A stretch of 64,000 nucleotides of DNA from CBDDGJ01 sp965227805. Its GTDB lineage: Bacteria > Pseudomonadota > Alphaproteobacteria > RS24. Made by a program: the position numbers and the translations under genes. The stretch is taken from assembly GCA_965227805.1 (NCBI GenBank), contig CBDDGJ010000003.1, forward strand, positions 186,001 through 250,000, in the 5' to 3' direction. Positions 8,716 to 17,042 of the stretch are shown here, piece after piece (position 1 is the first letter of the stretch; the number at the start of each line of letters is the position of its first letter). The notes beneath the pieces were generated by a model. The model was not told the origin of the DNA, did no database searches, and worked only from the letters and a program-made list of their open reading frames with translations.

Positions 8716-8810
8716 ACTTTCTAAATCCTTTATAAGCTAATCATTGCCGCATAAGGCAATATGGTATAAGTTAGGCGTTTATTTATAGGGTTACGGAAAG
8801 AAAATCAAGT

Positions 8811-9872
8811 ATGGCTGAACCACTAAAAACAAGCGCGCACGGGCTGACTTATCCATTTGAACATATGCCTGCACCCGGGGAAGCGCTGGAAATTGCCGAT
8901 GGTATTTTCTGGTTACGTTTTCCTATCCCCTATGCGCTAGACCATATAAATTTATGGTTATTGCGCGATGGCGACGGCTGGACGGTGGTGGATAGTTGTG
9001 TCGATATGGACAGCACGCGACGCTATTGGGAACAAATTTTTGAAATCACCATGCAAGGCAAGCCGGTAAAACGTGTTATCATAACCCATATGCATCCCGA
9101 CCATGTTGGGCTGGCTGGCTGGCTTACCAAAAAATTCGATGCACAATTTATGATGAGCCGCACAGATTATCTAATGTGTCGCGCTTTGGTTGCGGATACA
9201 GGACGTAAAGCTCCCGAAGAAGGCATGCGCTTTTACCGCGCGGCAGGCTTTAGCGATGACTCACTTGCCGTCTATCAATCGCGTTTCGGCAGTTTTGGCG
9301 AGGCAGTTCACCCCTTGCCGCAAGCCTATATACGGCTTAAACAGGGGGATGAAATTAAAATTGGTGATAATATGTGGCGTATCGAAGTCGGCTCAGGTCA
9401 CACGCCCGAGCATCTTTGTCTTTATTGCCCCGAACGAAAACTGCTTATTTCTGGCGACCAGATTTTACCGCGTATTAGCTCCAATATCTCGCTTTTTCCG
9501 ACCGAACCACGCGGCAATCCCTTGCAAGACTGGCTTGATAGCTGCATCAGATTGCGCGATGTTATCCCCAATGATACGCTGGTTTTGCCGGCACATAATG
9601 AACCCTTTTACGGAGTGCATGAGCGTTTAACCGCACTGATTGACGGCCATGAAAAAGGCTTGGCGCGTTTGTTAAATGTGTGTGACGAACCGCGTCGCGC
9701 CGTTGATAAAGAGGTGTTTTCAACTCTGTTCAAACGTCCGATAACGCGCGAAACCTATTTTATGGCAACCGGTGAAAGCCTGGCGCATTTAATATGTTTG
9801 GTGCATCGAAAAGATTTACAAATTCACGAAGATGAAAATGGTGTATGCTATTTTCAAAAAAGAAACGCATAA
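8811..9872 (+). CDS. MBL-fold metallo-hydrolase
   Basis: A 353-residue metallo-beta-lactamase-fold hydrolase. The zinc motif HMHPDH is at residues 93-98, a further ligand lies in GSGHTPEHLCL, an Asp in LLISGDQILPR and a His in VLPAHNEPF. After the MBL core comes a helical C-terminal extension of about 90 residues, as in the RNase Z/hydroxyacylglutathione hydrolase-like group often found near fatty-acid catabolism genes. The substrate is unknown. The ATG at 8811 follows a weak AAAGAAAA stretch. A 26-codon frame begins immediately after its stop. Confidence 0.9.
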   Translation: MAEPLKTSAHGLTYPFEHMPAPGEALEIADGIFWLRFPIPYALDHINLWLLRDGDGWTVVDSCVDMDSTRRYWEQIFEITMQGKPVKRVIITHMHPDHVGLAGWLTKKFDAQFMMSRTDYLMCRALVADTGRKAPEEGMRFYRAAGFSDDSLAVYQSRFGSFGEAVHPLPQAYIRLKQGDEIKIGDNMWRIEVGSGHTPEHLCLYCPERKLLISGDQILPRISSNISLFPTEPRGNPLQDWLDSCIRLRDVIPNDTLVLPAHNEPFYGVHERLTALIDGHEKGLARLLNVCDEPRRAVDKEVFSTLFKRPITRETYFMATGESLAHLICLVHRKDLQIHEDENGVCYFQKRNA

Positions 9873-9953
9873 ATGATTATTCCTTGCCTCCCCTACAGCG
9901 ATGCGCATAAAGCTGTTAATTGGAGCTTTGGTGATTACAACCCTTATGAATAA
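9873..9953 (+). CDS. possible 26-codon micro-ORF between the MBL gene and xseB
   Basis: An ATG follows the MBL stop codon directly (TAAATG) and opens 26 codons ending in TAA, with peptide MIIPCLPYSDAHKAVNWSFG then DYNPYE. It has no Shine-Dalgarno of its own and no recognised homologue. It could be translated by reinitiation, or be chance. The same stretch contains a small inverted repeat, AAAGCT/AGCTTT. Confidence is low. Confidence 0.2.
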   Translation: MIIPCLPYSDAHKAVNWSFGDYNPYE

Positions 9954-9965
9954 GACGAGGTATAT

Positions 9966-10208
9966 ATGGCAGATCCGAAAAATAATGATGATATAGCCAC
10001 TTTAAGTTTTGAACAGGCTTTGGCTGAATTGGAGGATATTGTGAACCGGCTTGAGCGCGGCGATGTTGCGCTTGAAGAATCGATCAGCATTTATCAAAGG
10101 GGCAACGCATTGCGCGCCCTTTGTGATGCGAAACTAAAAGCAGCTGAAGCGCGTATAGAAAAGGTTATTGATGATGGCAAAACGGTAGCTCCTTTTGATG
10201 CCGCGTGA
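9966..10208 (+). CDS. xseB: exodeoxyribonuclease VII small subunit
   Basis: An 80-residue protein matching XseB over its whole length: LSFEQALAELEDIVNRLERG, VALEESISIYQRGNALRALC and KLKAAEARIEKV. It partners with XseA (not in the window) to degrade single-stranded DNA. It is first in the conserved alphaproteobacterial order xseB-ispA-dxs; its 3' end overlaps the ispA start by 11 nt. The region before the start is purine-rich (GACGAGG), a usable ribosome binding site. Confidence 0.97.
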   Translation: MADPKNNDDIATLSFEQALAELEDIVNRLERGDVALEESISIYQRGNALRALCDAKLKAAEARIEKVIDDGKTVAPFDAA

Positions 10209-11097
10209 CCATTTTACTGCCCTAAAGGGACATGCAGCACAAGCCGTTAAGCGCTTTTTAGATAAACGCCTCATTGTGCCCGAAACCTCGGATGCGCCGC
10301 TTTTTGAGGCCATGCGTTATGCCGTTTTAGGAGATGGAAAAGCATTTCGTCCCTTGCTTTGCTTTGCAGCAGGAAAATTATTTGACCTTGACGATACGCA
10401 TCTCACCCCGCTTGGCGCCGCCATAGAAGCAGTGCATGCCTATTCGCTTATTCATGATGATTTACCGTGTATGGATGATGATGATTTACGCCGTGGCAAG
10501 CCCAGCACGCATAAGCAATTCGGCGAAGCCACCGCCCTGTTAGCCGGCAATGCATTGCTTAGTTTGGCCTTTCATATTCTGGCCGATGAAACCTTTAATA
10601 TACCCGCGCAAACCAGACTCACACTTATCCGCACCCTTGGCGAAGCAACAGGCGCACACGGCATGATTGGCGGGCAGATACGTGACATGCAGCTAAGCGC
10701 AGGGCACGCCCTTACCCCCCATGAAACGATCATGCAGTTACATGAGAAAAAAACCGGCGCGCTGATTAAATGGGCAATTATGGCGCCGGCCTATGTCGCC
10801 AATGCTACAGCGCACCAAATAGAGGCGCTTGCAGGTTTTGCCTATCACCTCGGCATTGCCTTTCAAATTGCCGATGATATTTTGGATAGCGAGGCGCAAA
10901 CATCTATATTAGGAAAAACCGCTGGCAAGGATGCGCGGCAAAACAAGCCCAGCCTTGTGTTACATTATGGCGCAGAAAACGCACGCGCCATGCTAGATAC
11001 GCACATAAATGAGGCACTTGGCACGCTTGCTCTTTTTTCCCCGAAAGATGAAATCTTGCGCACGGCAACATTATTTGTCAAAAACCGGGAAAGCTGA
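10198..11097 (+). CDS. ispA: farnesyl diphosphate synthase (polyprenyl synthetase family)
   Basis: Condenses DMAPP/GPP with IPP to make farnesyl diphosphate. The protein has 299 residues and both Asp-rich motifs: DDLPCMDDDDLRRGKP (first, with the two-residue insertion typical of short-chain bacterial enzymes) and DDILD (second), plus GQIRDM and KTGALI. The frame is open from a TTG at 10195, but the ATG at 10198 is the better start. It overlaps xseB and is followed 12 nt later by dxs, linking DXP-pathway flux to prenyl diphosphate synthesis. Confidence 0.95.
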   Translation: MPRDHFTALKGHAAQAVKRFLDKRLIVPETSDAPLFEAMRYAVLGDGKAFRPLLCFAAGKLFDLDDTHLTPLGAAIEAVHAYSLIHDDLPCMDDDDLRRGKPSTHKQFGEATALLAGNALLSLAFHILADETFNIPAQTRLTLIRTLGEATGAHGMIGGQIRDMQLSAGHALTPHETIMQLHEKKTGALIKWAIMAPAYVANATAHQIEALAGFAYHLGIAFQIADDILDSEAQTSILGKTAGKDARQNKPSLVLHYGAENARAMLDTHINEALGTLALFSPKDEILRTATLFVKNRES

Positions 11098-11109
11098 TAC
11101 AAACACCTT

Positions 11110-13038
11110 ATGGAACAAGATAAAAATTCACTATTGGATAAGGTAAACTTTCCCGAAGATTTACGCGCGTTAAAGCCAGAGCAATTATCGCAATTTGCCG
11201 ACGAATTGCGCACCGAAACCATTGCGGCCGTTTCCGAAACCGGCGGCCATTTGGGCGCGGGATTAGGTGTGGTTGAGCTTACCACCGCCTTGCATTATGT
11301 GTTTAATACCCCGCATGACAAATTGATTTGGGATGTCGGCCATCAGGCTTATCCGCATAAAATCATCACTGGAAGGCGCGCCCAAATCCGCACATTGCGC
11401 CAGGGCGATGGGCTTTCCGGTTTTACCAAACGTAAGGAAAGTCCTTACGACCCGTTCGGTGCAGGGCATAGCTCTACGTCTATTTCTGCAGGGCTCGGCA
11501 TGGCGGTTGCCCGCGATTTAACGGAGGGAGATGAAAATATCATTGCCGTAATCGGGGATGGCGCTATGAGTGCCGGCATGGCCTATGAGGCAATGAATAA
11601 TGCCGGCGCGCTTAATAGCCGCTTGCTGGTGGTGTTGAATGATAATGATATGTCGATTGCACCACCCGTCGGTGCGATGAGCGCCTATTTAGCGCGTATT
11701 TTATCGGGTGGCACATATCGCTCTTTACGTAATGTTGCCAAAGATATTTTGAAACATTTACCCGATAGTTTGGAAGAAGCGGCACGGCGTATTGAAGAAT
11801 ATATGCGCGGGCTTGCGACGGGCGGGACTTTATTTGAAGAGCTGGGCTTTTATTATGTGGGGCCGATTGACGGGCATAATCTTGACCACTTATTACCCGT
11901 ATTGGAAAATATTCGCGAAGATAAGGATGGGCCGGTTTTACTGCATGTCGTAACCCAAAAAGGCCATGGCTATGCGCCGGCTGAAAATGCAAGCGATAAA
12001 TATCACGGCGTTGCAAAATTTAATGTCGTCACAGGCGAGCAAAAAAAAGCACCTCCCGCTGCGCCGAGCTATACCGGCATATTTGCCAAAGCGCTTATTG
12101 CCGAGGCCGAAAAGGATGAGAAAATCATAGGCATAAATGCGGCCATGCCCTCTGGCACCGGATTGGATAAATTTGCCGCGCAATTTCCCACACGCTGTTT
12201 TGATGTCGGCATTGCCGAACAACATGCCGTTACCTTTGCAGCCGGGCTTGCTTGTGAAGGCCATAAGCCTTTTGTCGCCATTTATTCTACTTTTTTGCAA
12301 CGCGCCTATGACCAGATTGTGCATGATGTATCAGTTCAAAACCTACCGGTGCGCTTTGCCATTGACCGTGCCGGGCTGGTTGGCGCAGACGGGCCGACCC
12401 ATGCAGGCGCCTTTGACCTTGCCTATTTAGGCGCGTTACCCAATATGATATTGATGGCGCCAAGTGATGAAGCAGAGCTTATGCATATGGTTGCAACCCA
12501 GGCTATGCTTGATGATGCCCCTTCTGCCATGCGCTATCCACGTGGCGAAGGCACAGGAATTACACTTCCCGAACAGGCGACACCGCTTACAATCGGCAAA
12601 GGTCGTATCATCCAGGAAGGTGAACAAATTTGTTTGCTAAGCTATGGCACGCGTTTGACCGAAACCAAACAAGCTGCCGAGCGGTTAAATGCCACCGGAT
12701 ATTCGACAAGCCTTATCGATGCGCGCTTTATGAAACCGCTTGATACAGAGTTAATCTCGCACATAGCGCGCAAGCATGATATTATCCTCACAGTGGAAGA
12801 AGGAAGTTTGGGCGGCTTTGGCGCACATGTTTTGCAATTTTTAGCCACCGCCGGCTTATTGGATGACGGCCTTAAAATTCGCACGCTGTGCTTGCCCGAT
12901 AGCCATATTGACCATGATGTGCCCCATGCCATGTATGACAAGGCCGGCCTCAATGCCACGCAAATACTTGCTGCTATAGATGCGATAATTGATAAAGATA
13001 AGGCACAAATTTTCGATATGAAGCCAAAACAGGCTTAA
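11110..13038 (+). CDS. dxs: 1-deoxy-D-xylulose-5-phosphate synthase
   Basis: A thiamine-diphosphate enzyme joining pyruvate and glyceraldehyde-3-phosphate, the first step of the MEP isoprenoid pathway. The 642 residues are full length. Seen in order: WDVGHQAYPHKIITGR (substrate His), FGAGHSSTSISAGLGMA, the ThDP signature GDGAMSAGMAYEAMNNAG, NDNDMSIAPPVGAMS, FDVGIAEQHAVTFAAGLA with the catalytic Glu, and DRAGLVGADGPTHAGAFD. It follows ispA by 12 nt. About 107 nt separate it from the bufferin operon; no clear terminator is visible there. Confidence 0.97.
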   Translation: MEQDKNSLLDKVNFPEDLRALKPEQLSQFADELRTETIAAVSETGGHLGAGLGVVELTTALHYVFNTPHDKLIWDVGHQAYPHKIITGRRAQIRTLRQGDGLSGFTKRKESPYDPFGAGHSSTSISAGLGMAVARDLTEGDENIIAVIGDGAMSAGMAYEAMNNAGALNSRLLVVLNDNDMSIAPPVGAMSAYLARILSGGTYRSLRNVAKDILKHLPDSLEEAARRIEEYMRGLATGGTLFEELGFYYVGPIDGHNLDHLLPVLENIREDKDGPVLLHVVTQKGHGYAPAENASDKYHGVAKFNVVTGEQKKAPPAAPSYTGIFAKALIAEAEKDEKIIGINAAMPSGTGLDKFAAQFPTRCFDVGIAEQHAVTFAAGLACEGHKPFVAIYSTFLQRAYDQIVHDVSVQNLPVRFAIDRAGLVGADGPTHAGAFDLAYLGALPNMILMAPSDEAELMHMVATQAMLDDAPSAMRYPRGEGTGITLPEQATPLTIGKGRIIQEGEQICLLSYGTRLTETKQAAERLNATGYSTSLIDARFMKPLDTELISHIARKHDIILTVEEGSLGGFGAHVLQFLATAGLLDDGLKIRTLCLPDSHIDHDVPHAMYDKAGLNATQILAAIDAIIDKDKAQIFDMKPKQA

Positions 13039-13145
13039 AATTATACATGCTAAAAATTATATAAGCTATAGACATGGGCTTTGAGTTTGGTTAGTGTATT
13101 TACTGGGGAGAGATAAAGTGAAAAAAATAGTAAGGAGAGACCTTC

Positions 13146-13406
13146 ATGAACACACCTAAAAAAGCCACATCCACACTTGCCGCACTTTCATTGATTGCTG
13201 GTGCAGCTTTGCTGGTGAGCCCGAATGAAGCCCACGCCGCAAAAAATGAAAAATGCTATGGCGTCGCCAAAGCCGGACAAAATGACTGCGGTGCAAATGG
13301 ACATAGTTGTCAGGGACAAGCCACAAAAGATGGCGATCCCAATGAATGGGTATTTTTGCCCAAAGGCACATGCGACAAAATTGTCGGAGGCAGCACAAAA
13401 GGATAG
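13146..13406 (+). CDS. bufA1: bufferin-type RiPP precursor (DUF2282/BufA1)
   Basis: An 86-residue precursor with an N-terminal signal peptide (hydrophobic core about residues 9-25, AHA cleavage near residue 31). The small core has four cysteines at 37, 48, 55 and 76, in the DUF2282 pattern KCYGVAKAGQNDCGANGHSC. Bufferins are exported peptides whose cysteines are modified by a multinuclear iron oxidase (MNIO) and which bind copper. A strong GTAAGGAG site precedes the ATG. The modifying enzyme gene starts 9 nt downstream. The core contains WVFLP and a late TC motif, as in BufA1 relatives. Modification and copper binding here are inferred from the family. Confidence 0.88.
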   Translation: MNTPKKATSTLAALSLIAGAALLVSPNEAHAAKNEKCYGVAKAGQNDCGANGHSCQGQATKDGDPNEWVFLPKGTCDKIVGGSTKG

Positions 13407-13415
13407 CATAACCCC

Positions 13416-14300
13416 GTGTCTATGCACAAAACAGCAAGCCAGTTTCGTAATAGCGGCATTGGCTTGCGTATGCCGTGGGTAGAAGAGATTCTACATACAC
13501 AACCCCAGCTTGGATTTTTAGAAATTCATGCCGAAAATTATTTCGGAACAGGACATTCATATGATGCGCTGATGCAATTACGCGCGCATTATCCGATTTC
13601 TATCCATGGCGTTGGCTTATCCTTAGGGCGTGCCGATGCGCTTGAGGTAGATCATTTAGAAGCACTTGCCACATTGGTCGATAAGATTGACCCGCTTTTT
13701 ATTTCGGAACATCTAAGCTGGAGTGCTTATGGCGATACGCATGTGCCCGATTTATTGCCCCTTCCCTTTACACAAGATGCATTGGATATAATCAGCACCC
13801 ATATTGACCGCGTACAAAATCGGCTAGGGCGGCAAATATTGGTTGAAAACCCGTCTGCCTATTTATGCTTTGCACATAATGATTTTACCGAAACCGAATT
13901 TCTAAATGCGCTCGTCCGGCAAACCGGGTGCGGCCTTTTACTCGATGTTAATAATATTGCTGTAAGCGCACATAATATGGGATATGATGCGCGTGCCTAT
14001 ATAGATGCCCTGCCGCCAAAAGGGATTATACAGGAGATGCATCTGGCCGGCTATCATATCAATACGCTCGATGATGGCACCACAATTCGCATAGATACGC
14101 ATAATCAAATGGTGCATGATGATGTGTGGACGCTTTATCACCATGCCTTAAATCATTGCGGTGATACGCCAACCCTTATCGAATGGGATAGTGACTTCCC
14201 GCCCCTGTCTGTTTTGCTTGCCGAGGCCGATAAAGCCGATACATATCGCCAGGCGTATAGGAAAAAAGCCTATAGGAAAAAGGTGCACTATGTTGCATGA
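13416..14300 (+). CDS. bufB1: MNIO-family peptide-modifying enzyme (DUF692/BufB)
   Basis: A DUF692 TIM-barrel iron oxidase predicted to modify precursor cysteines, as MbnB and BufB do. Iron-ligand and active-site landmarks appear in family order: FLEIHAENYFG, YPISIHGVGLSLG, FISEHLSWSAYGD, ILVENPSAYL, LLLDVNNIAVSAHN, IQEMHLAGYH and LIEWDSDFP. At 294 residues it is the normal size. GTG at 13416 or ATG at 13422 can start it. The C-terminus ends in a basic repeat (YRKKAYRKK) encoded by a short direct repeat of CTATAGGAAAAA. Its last 11 nt overlap the bufC start. Confidence 0.93.
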   Translation: MSMHKTASQFRNSGIGLRMPWVEEILHTQPQLGFLEIHAENYFGTGHSYDALMQLRAHYPISIHGVGLSLGRADALEVDHLEALATLVDKIDPLFISEHLSWSAYGDTHVPDLLPLPFTQDALDIISTHIDRVQNRLGRQILVENPSAYLCFAHNDFTETEFLNALVRQTGCGLLLDVNNIAVSAHNMGYDARAYIDALPPKGIIQEMHLAGYHINTLDDGTTIRIDTHNQMVHDDVWTLYHHALNHCGDTPTLIEWDSDFPPLSVLLAEADKADTYRQAYRKKAYRKKVHYVA

Positions 14301-15054
14301 TATACAACAAAGTTTTTTGCATGATATTTACCAGGCACCCGATCCATATGCGCGTAAAATGCAACAATTTTTAGCCCCCACTATGGTGCAGCGGCTCGAT
14401 ATTTATATCAGTAATGCCCGCCTTGGCCTTATAGAGACTTTACAAAATACCTACCCCGTAACACGGCAAGTGGTGGGAGATGATTTTTTCAAAACCCTCG
14501 CACAGCATTATATGGATAAACATAAGCCCGCTTATGGCGACCGGCATAAATTCGGCGACAGGCTTGCCGCATTTTTGGCCGATTATTTAACCCAGCATAA
14601 TGTGCAAGACAAACTAAACTATCTGCCCGAATTGGCGGCGCTTGAATGGGCGGTTCATCTGGCTGCATGTGCCTATGCCCCCCCACCGCTTGATTTTGCA
14701 CAACTCACCGCATATTTAAGTGCTGATGCGACGGCCATTATAAGCCCTATGGCGCATATAAGCCTTATTCCCTATCATTACAATAGCGCCGATATTTGGC
14801 GTGCTCATCAAAAGCCTCCCTTTGAAAACATAAACTTACAGCAGGTAAAAGGCACATTATTGATATATCGGGCACAAAATCACGATATAATTATTGAAGA
14901 AGCCGATACGCTAAGCGCGCATTTTATTCGCATGTGCGCAGACAACATACCCCTAACCCATATCATAACACAGCTTGCCGAACAGCACGAAACGCCGGCC
15001 ATTCAGGAAATGCTTGCACATATGATTACGGTGGGCTTAAATTATCATGAATAA
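14290..15054 (+). CDS. bufC1: DUF2063-family MNIO partner protein (BufC)
   Basis: The ATG at 14290 gives a 254-residue protein, overlapping the bufB stop by 11 nt. The N-terminal DUF2063 domain is recognisable: RLDIYISNARLGLIETLQNT, YPVTRQVVGDDFF, and later YLPELAALEWAVHLA. Family members act as the partner that brings the RiPP precursor to the DUF692 enzyme. An in-frame extension upstream to 14161 exists but lies wholly within bufB and is not needed. A GTG-rich AGGAAAAAGG provides the ribosome binding site. Confidence 0.92.
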   Translation: MLHDIQQSFLHDIYQAPDPYARKMQQFLAPTMVQRLDIYISNARLGLIETLQNTYPVTRQVVGDDFFKTLAQHYMDKHKPAYGDRHKFGDRLAAFLADYLTQHNVQDKLNYLPELAALEWAVHLAACAYAPPPLDFAQLTAYLSADATAIISPMAHISLIPYHYNSADIWRAHQKPPFENINLQQVKGTLLIYRAQNHDIIIEEADTLSAHFIRMCADNIPLTHIITQLAEQHETPAIQEMLAHMITVGLNYHE

Positions 15055-15066
15055 GGAGACCGTAAA

Positions 15067-15510
15067 ATGATCGATATACTAAAACAATCCTTTGCGCGGT
15101 GGGAGGCATTATGCGCGCTATTTTTGAAAGATATAATCTTATTGATTATTCGCCTACGCCTGGGATGGGAGTTTTTTAATTCTGGCCGCTTAAAACTACA
15201 AAGCTGGGATATAACGCTCATACTCTTTCAGGAAGAATATCAAGTCCCGCTTTTGCCAGCAGAACTTGCTGCCTATATGGCAACAGCAGCGGAATTGACC
15301 TTGCCCATTTTATTGGTGCTTGGTCTGTTTACCCCGCTTGCGGCGGCAGGTTTATTTATTATGGCGCTCACGATTGAGCTATTTGTGTATCCCGGCACCA
15401 TTCAGCATTATTACTGGATGCTGTTTTTCGCGCTGCTCATGACACAGGGCGGCGGCAAATTCTCGCTCGATAAATATGTGCTCCGGCCTAAACTTTATCC
15501 CGCGCGCTAG
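15067..15510 (+). CDS. bufD: DoxX-family membrane protein (BufD)
   Basis: A 147-residue DoxX-family membrane protein with about four hydrophobic segments: ILLIIRLRLGWEFF around residues 24-37, and later spans LTLPILLVLGLFTPLAAAGLF and YYWMLFFALLMTQGG. DoxX genes commonly close bufABCD operons. The role in bufferin export, redox supply or quinone contact is not established from the sequence. GGAGACC precedes the ATG, 12 nt after bufC. Its 3' end overlaps the convergent kwaB gene by 23 nt, so the two operons meet tail to tail. Confidence 0.9.
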   Translation: MIDILKQSFARWEALCALFLKDIILLIIRLRLGWEFFNSGRLKLQSWDITLILFQEEYQVPLLPAELAAYMATAAELTLPILLVLGLFTPLAAAGLFIMALTIELFVYPGTIQHYYWMLFFALLMTQGGGKFSLDKYVLRPKLYPAR

Positions 15511-16420
15511 GGGTCGCTTTGTGCTTATCGCTAACGTCAAATGTTTCGGCATTTATTTTAGACGTTAGCCGATCATTATTGAGCAGGGTCAATGTGGTTT
15601 TAATATTATCCTTGGTGAGGATAAGGCGGTTTTCTTTGTCATAATCCAGCCCCCATGCCTCGCTTTGGTTTAGCCTATATAAAGCATCCCTATAGGCTTT
15701 ATCTTTATAATAGGCGGATTTATGGATTTGCGCCGCCTTGCGCAATAAAACCATATTCTCGCCAATAAGCGCGGCAGCGTCTTGCGGGGCGGCAATGATA
15801 TGATAATTTTCAAAATCTTTTAAGAGCATATCGCGCTTTTTAACAAGCCCGGCGCGGAAGTTAAGTGCACGTTCAAAAGCGGTTTTATGTTTGATATATA
15901 AACCCCCATTATGGGCGAAAAAATCTATCTGCCTGTTAATTGAAAATATTGGTTGTTGTACTATCGTTAAGCGATGTTCACTAAATGCAACATTGAATAG
16001 ATCACGTGTCTTTTTTGTCGCCCAGCGCGTGGATAAATATTGCACCGCAAAAAGTGGAGCTTCATCCGCAAGGTCAAGCCGAATAATCGAAAGCCGCGTA
16101 TCTAATAAATCATCTTTGTTTTTCACTTTAGGAATATGTCTCGATTCCATAAGCAGCTTTCGTAATTTGGGGAAATCTGTTTCCGATTCCGCAAGCTCTA
16201 GCACTATATCATCTTGTGCCGCGCGGAAATAATCATAAGGCTCGCTGCCCTTGGCGCGCGATAAAATATTCGTGCTCATATCACGCAAATGCGTTTGCAA
16301 CGCTTCATCTGCCTCAATCAATTTTAGGGAAAATATCTCATCTCCCTTCACATATTTCGCAACAAAAAAACTCACTGTCGCCTTATGCCAATCTTTGGCC
16401 TGTAACTCCTGAAACGTCAT
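15488..16420 (-). CDS. kwaB: KwaB-like DUF4868 protein of a Kiwa anti-phage system
   Basis: A soluble 310-residue protein. Residues 110-230 read as a DUF4868 domain: SIIRLDLADEAPLFAVQYLS, then RLTIVQQPIFSINRQIDFFA, LYIKHKTAFERALNFR and a helical KKRDMLLKDFENYHI. Length, domain and gene order (small four-helix membrane gene first, overlapping ATGA) match KwaB, the DNA-binding effector partner of KwaA in Kiwa. The family match was made by eye from motif patterns and not by a profile search. The C-terminal 30 residues are charged and poorly conserved. Alternative: an unrelated DUF4868 two-gene module of unknown role. Confidence 0.72.
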   Translation of the reverse strand: MTFQELQAKDWHKATVSFFVAKYVKGDEIFSLKLIEADEALQTHLRDMSTNILSRAKGSEPYDYFRAAQDDIVLELAESETDFPKLRKLLMESRHIPKVKNKDDLLDTRLSIIRLDLADEAPLFAVQYLSTRWATKKTRDLFNVAFSEHRLTIVQQPIFSINRQIDFFAHNGGLYIKHKTAFERALNFRAGLVKKRDMLLKDFENYHIIAAPQDAAALIGENMVLLRKAAQIHKSAYYKDKAYRDALYRLNQSEAWGLDYDKENRLILTKDNIKTTLTLLNNDRLTSKINAETFDVSDKHKATPSARDKV

Positions 16421-16968
16421 AGTGCATCCTCCTTATCGGCAAAATATATGTCATCCGTAAGTGCGATTAGACGATAGCGCATATGTGCCTGCGGGCGGGC
16501 ACCGCGCACCAAACATAAGTCTGAATATGTCTTGCCGTCTTGCTCATAATCGAGCGTGTATAGGCGATAGCCCCAAAACACCAAAAGCGGGTTGATAAAC
16601 AGCTTTTCTGTTTTCATCTGTAAAAAAAACAGCAAGCCCATATAGAATAAGAAGCAGAGCCAAAATTTTATATTATCCACATTCAGCAACACCAAAGAGC
16701 TAAAATAAGGCAGGCTGTAATTCACCAAATCACCATTACGACTTTTGGAAGAAATAACCGTAGCGAGTGGCGTAGCAGGCTTTAGGCTCGCCATTATCCC
16801 CCTTAAAATAAGGCAAGATAAAACCGCCAAAACCAAAAGCGGCACAATAATAAGCGGGTGCGTAAATGTTAGCGTGGCACAATCAAAATCAATCAGCGCA
16901 AACATAAACGCCAAAGGCGCATAAGCACTTACAAAAATCAAAAGCGCAAAAGGCGCACATAGTTTCAT
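16417..16968 (-). CDS. kwaA: KwaA-like four-helix membrane protein of a Kiwa anti-phage system
   Basis: A 183-residue integral membrane protein with four hydrophobic segments at about residues 4-26, 38-60, 82-98 and 100-118. The last helix is followed by the KwaA-like stretch LFINPLLVFWGYRLYTLDYE and a short cytosolic tail ending in a YFADKEDAL C-terminus. Its stop overlaps the kwaB start (ATGA), so the pair is translationally coupled. In Kiwa, KwaA is the membrane sensor that cooperates with KwaB. The best ribosome binding site (GAGGAG) lies within the right arm of an 11-bp hairpin immediately upstream, suggesting restrained translation. Confidence 0.7.
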   Translation of the reverse strand: MKLCAPFALLIFVSAYAPLAFMFALIDFDCATLTFTHPLIIVPLLVLAVLSCLILRGIMASLKPATPLATVISSKSRNGDLVNYSLPYFSSLVLLNVDNIKFWLCFLFYMGLLFFLQMKTEKLFINPLLVFWGYRLYTLDYEQDGKTYSDLCLVRGARPQAHMRYRLIALTDDIYFADKEDAL

Positions 16969-16973
16969 ATAAA

Positions 16974-17001
16974 TAGGCTCCTCTACGAAAAGAGAAGCCT
17001 A
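16974..17001 (-). promoter_or_regulatory. hairpin covering the kwaA Shine-Dalgarno
   Basis: On the minus strand TAGGCTTCTCT and AGAGGAGCCTA form an 11-bp stem with one G-U pair and a 6-nt loop. The GAGGAG Shine-Dalgarno of kwaA is in the right arm and ends about 9 nt before the ATG. The hairpin also lies 41 nt after the enoyl-CoA hydratase stop codon, so it could instead be that gene's terminator, although no U-run follows. Confidence 0.55.
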
Positions 17002-17042
17002 ATATGAAATCGGGATGGGAGGATAAGTTTTCTAAACCTGTC

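Noticed and set aside
14161..14289. Upstream extension of the DUF2063 gene to 14161
   Set aside because: It lies entirely inside the DUF692 gene and adds no DUF2063 sequence; the ATG at 14290 gives the normal start.
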